Positions 9,691-10,954 of a stretch of DNA of 10,954 nt are shown here, piece by piece. The notes under the pieces were generated by a model. It did not search any database. It saw nothing but the letters and a program-made list of their open reading frames with translations, and was not told where the DNA came from. The stretch spans positions 1 through 10,954 of the forward strand of contig CAZNVI010000039.1 of assembly GCA_964576705.1 (NCBI GenBank), read 5' to 3'. Position 1 is the stretch's first letter, and each line of letters starts with the position of its first letter. Origin of the DNA: CAYMDS01 sp964576705. Its GTDB lineage: Bacteria > Patescibacteriota > Microgenomatia > Levybacterales > UBA12049. The position numbers and the translations under genes are program-made.

Positions 9691-10950
9691 ATGACAAATT
9701 CAAATGCTACTCTCATACTTAATACATCTCATCATGTAGAGCTTTCAAGCCAGGACCGGAATAAGAATATATTTATAGCCGGACTTCCATCGACAGGTGT
9801 CAGTACGTATGCCGCTGATCTCATTTTTCAGGATATACATAACGGAATCAAGACAATTGTACTTGATCCTTATGGTTATCTTTCAACGAAACTTCTTTCT
9901 GAAATGAACAGCGAGCAACTTGACAATACGGTTTATCTTGATATCGGCAATGCTGAATACCCTTTAGGATTAAATCTATTTCAGATAACAAAAGAAGACG
10001 ACAAGCGGGAAGTAGCCAATGCTGTGATAGATCTGATATACGCGCTTTATGATCCGAATAGGACAGGTGTAATCGGACCTAGGTTTGATCACGCAGTGAG
10101 AAACGCCGTATTGACAGTATTGCATGATGAGCAGAGCAGTTTTATTGAGCTCGTTAAATGTCTTACTGACAAAACTTATGTCGATAAATTACTTCCGAAA
10201 ATTTCTGATTTAACGATTAAGAATTATTGGACCAAGCAGATAGCAAATACAGCTGACTTTCATAAATCTGAAATCTTAGATTATATAGTATCTAAATTTG
10301 GAAGACTTGTGACTGATCCTAAGATAAGGAATATTGTCGGTCAAACTGAATCTTCTTTAAATTTTGATAGTCTGATATCTGATAAAAAAGTATTAATCCT
10401 TGACTTTAGTAAATTTATAAATGACAGTGAGGCTATGAAGATTACAAGTGAAATAGTTTTATTGAAACTTATCCAGTCGTTTCGGAGGCTAAGCAATGAA
10501 TCAATATCGCTATTTGCCGATGAAATTGATTTATTTTCAAGCACTAAATTAACTGATTTACTAAGATTTAGCAGGAATTATCATTTAAATTTAACTTTAA
10601 TCAGCCAACGTACAGCTGAACTTGCTGATGATTTGAAGAACGAGCTTTTACGTTCAGGCACGATCATAGCTTTCAGATTAAGCAGTAATGATGCGAAGAT
10701 TTTAGCTCCTGAATTTCATAAAAACATTTCAGTTGACCATTTGAGTTTATTAAATAAATACCATTTTGTCATGAAGACCTTAAGATCAGGCAACGTGGTA
10801 GTATACGAAGAGATAAATAACGAAAAATCTGATTTTCAAGTTAAAAGTAAAAGCCCGACAGAGATAGAGAAATTGAAAATTGATAAAACGAAAACATACG
10901 GAAAACCTGTCGAATCAGTCGAAGAAGAGATCCGCAAGAGAATGATCTAA
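9691..10950 (+). CDS. VirD4/TraG-like ATPase with altered Walker A
   Basis: 419 residues with the fold markers of the VirD4/TraG/HerA-type hexameric ATPases: an N-terminal strand and P-loop region NIFIAGLPSTGVST (26-39), VLDPYGYLSTKLL (57-69) matching the family DPHGDL segment, a central helical insertion, Walker B ISLFADEID (272-280), the SQR sensor segment (305-307), and a DAKILAPEF block (334-342) as in TraG C-terminal domains. Relatives pump DNA or protein through membranes. Unusually, the Walker A lysine is valine (G31-LPST-G36-V37-S38), changed at all three codon positions, so this is not a simple base error. No membrane segment is visible, so it would be soluble or partner-bound. The highly charged C-terminal tail (375-419) is probably flexible. 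No SD; TACAAT at 9668 or TTTATT at 9679 could serve as -10. Confidence 0.8.
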   Translation: MTNSNATLILNTSHHVELSSQDRNKNIFIAGLPSTGVSTYAADLIFQDIHNGIKTIVLDPYGYLSTKLLSEMNSEQLDNTVYLDIGNAEYPLGLNLFQITKEDDKREVANAVIDLIYALYDPNRTGVIGPRFDHAVRNAVLTVLHDEQSSFIELVKCLTDKTYVDKLLPKISDLTIKNYWTKQIANTADFHKSEILDYIVSKFGRLVTDPKIRNIVGQTESSLNFDSLISDKKVLILDFSKFINDSEAMKITSEIVLLKLIQSFRRLSNESISLFADEIDLFSSTKLTDLLRFSRNYHLNLTLISQRTAELADDLKNELLRSGTIIAFRLSSNDAKILAPEFHKNISVDHLSLLNKYHFVMKTLRSGNVVVYEEINNEKSDFQVKSKSPTEIEKLKIDKTKTYGKPVESVEEEIRKRMI

Positions 10951-10954
10951 TTCC

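Overview
The window reads as a metagenome-derived scaffold from a low-GC bacterium, most likely of the Candidate Phyla Radiation (Patescibacteria). This is an inference from compact housekeeping genes, many start codons without a Shine-Dalgarno (SD) sequence, a short linker-rich hypothetical protein, a VirD4-like ATPase, and small repeats inserted even into essential genes. I cannot name the phylum. A 100-N scaffold gap flanked by a perfect 55-bp duplication at 8506-8715 shows that it is an assembly product.

Layout. 1-1112: a HIT-family nucleotide-binding protein (+) converges on a 185-aa protein of unknown function (-), which has a perfect 18-bp palindrome at its promoter. 1170-2100: rpsU (ribosomal protein S21) and ybeY (16S rRNA endonuclease). 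2253-6064: dnaX, ybaB, prs and recR, the classic replication/repair cluster with PRPP synthetase inserted. 6074-8276: a low-complexity hypothetical protein and cysS. 8452-10950: a stand-alone receiver-domain response regulator (broken by the gap), signal peptidase I, and a VirD4/TraG-like ATPase whose Walker A lysine is replaced by valine. Everything after 1082 is on the + strand. No stretch over 300 bp lacks a gene.

The most striking content is not a gene. At least six places carry an inverted pair of arrays built from short degenerate units: period 8 before rpsU and ybaB; period 7 before ybeY, dnaX, recR and cysS; period 9 inside dnaX. Each could fold as a long imperfect hairpin. The intergenic copies start at or across the stop codon of the upstream gene (ybeY, dnaX, prs), and several end at the promoter or SD of the next gene. 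The copy inside dnaX has 4+4 nine-base units and an 18-nt loop, 90 nt in all, which matches the 30 extra residues in the DnaX zinc module. Single-arm arrays occur in the dnaX linker and in recR. A second, GC-richer element with core TTCGA-N4-CTCAGG lies in the dnaX promoter region and twice, in opposite orientations, as in-frame insertions in cysS.

Two styles of translation start are visible. rpsU and ybaB (and weakly prs) have SD sequences. For dnaX, cysS, the response regulator and lepB, a -10-like hexamer ends exactly 7 nt before the start codon, which predicts leaderless mRNAs. The HIT gene has a predicted leader of only about 9 nt. dnaX also has an A-AAA-AAT heptamer at which a -1 shift would give an immediate stop near residue 437, where a gamma-like short form would be expected to end.
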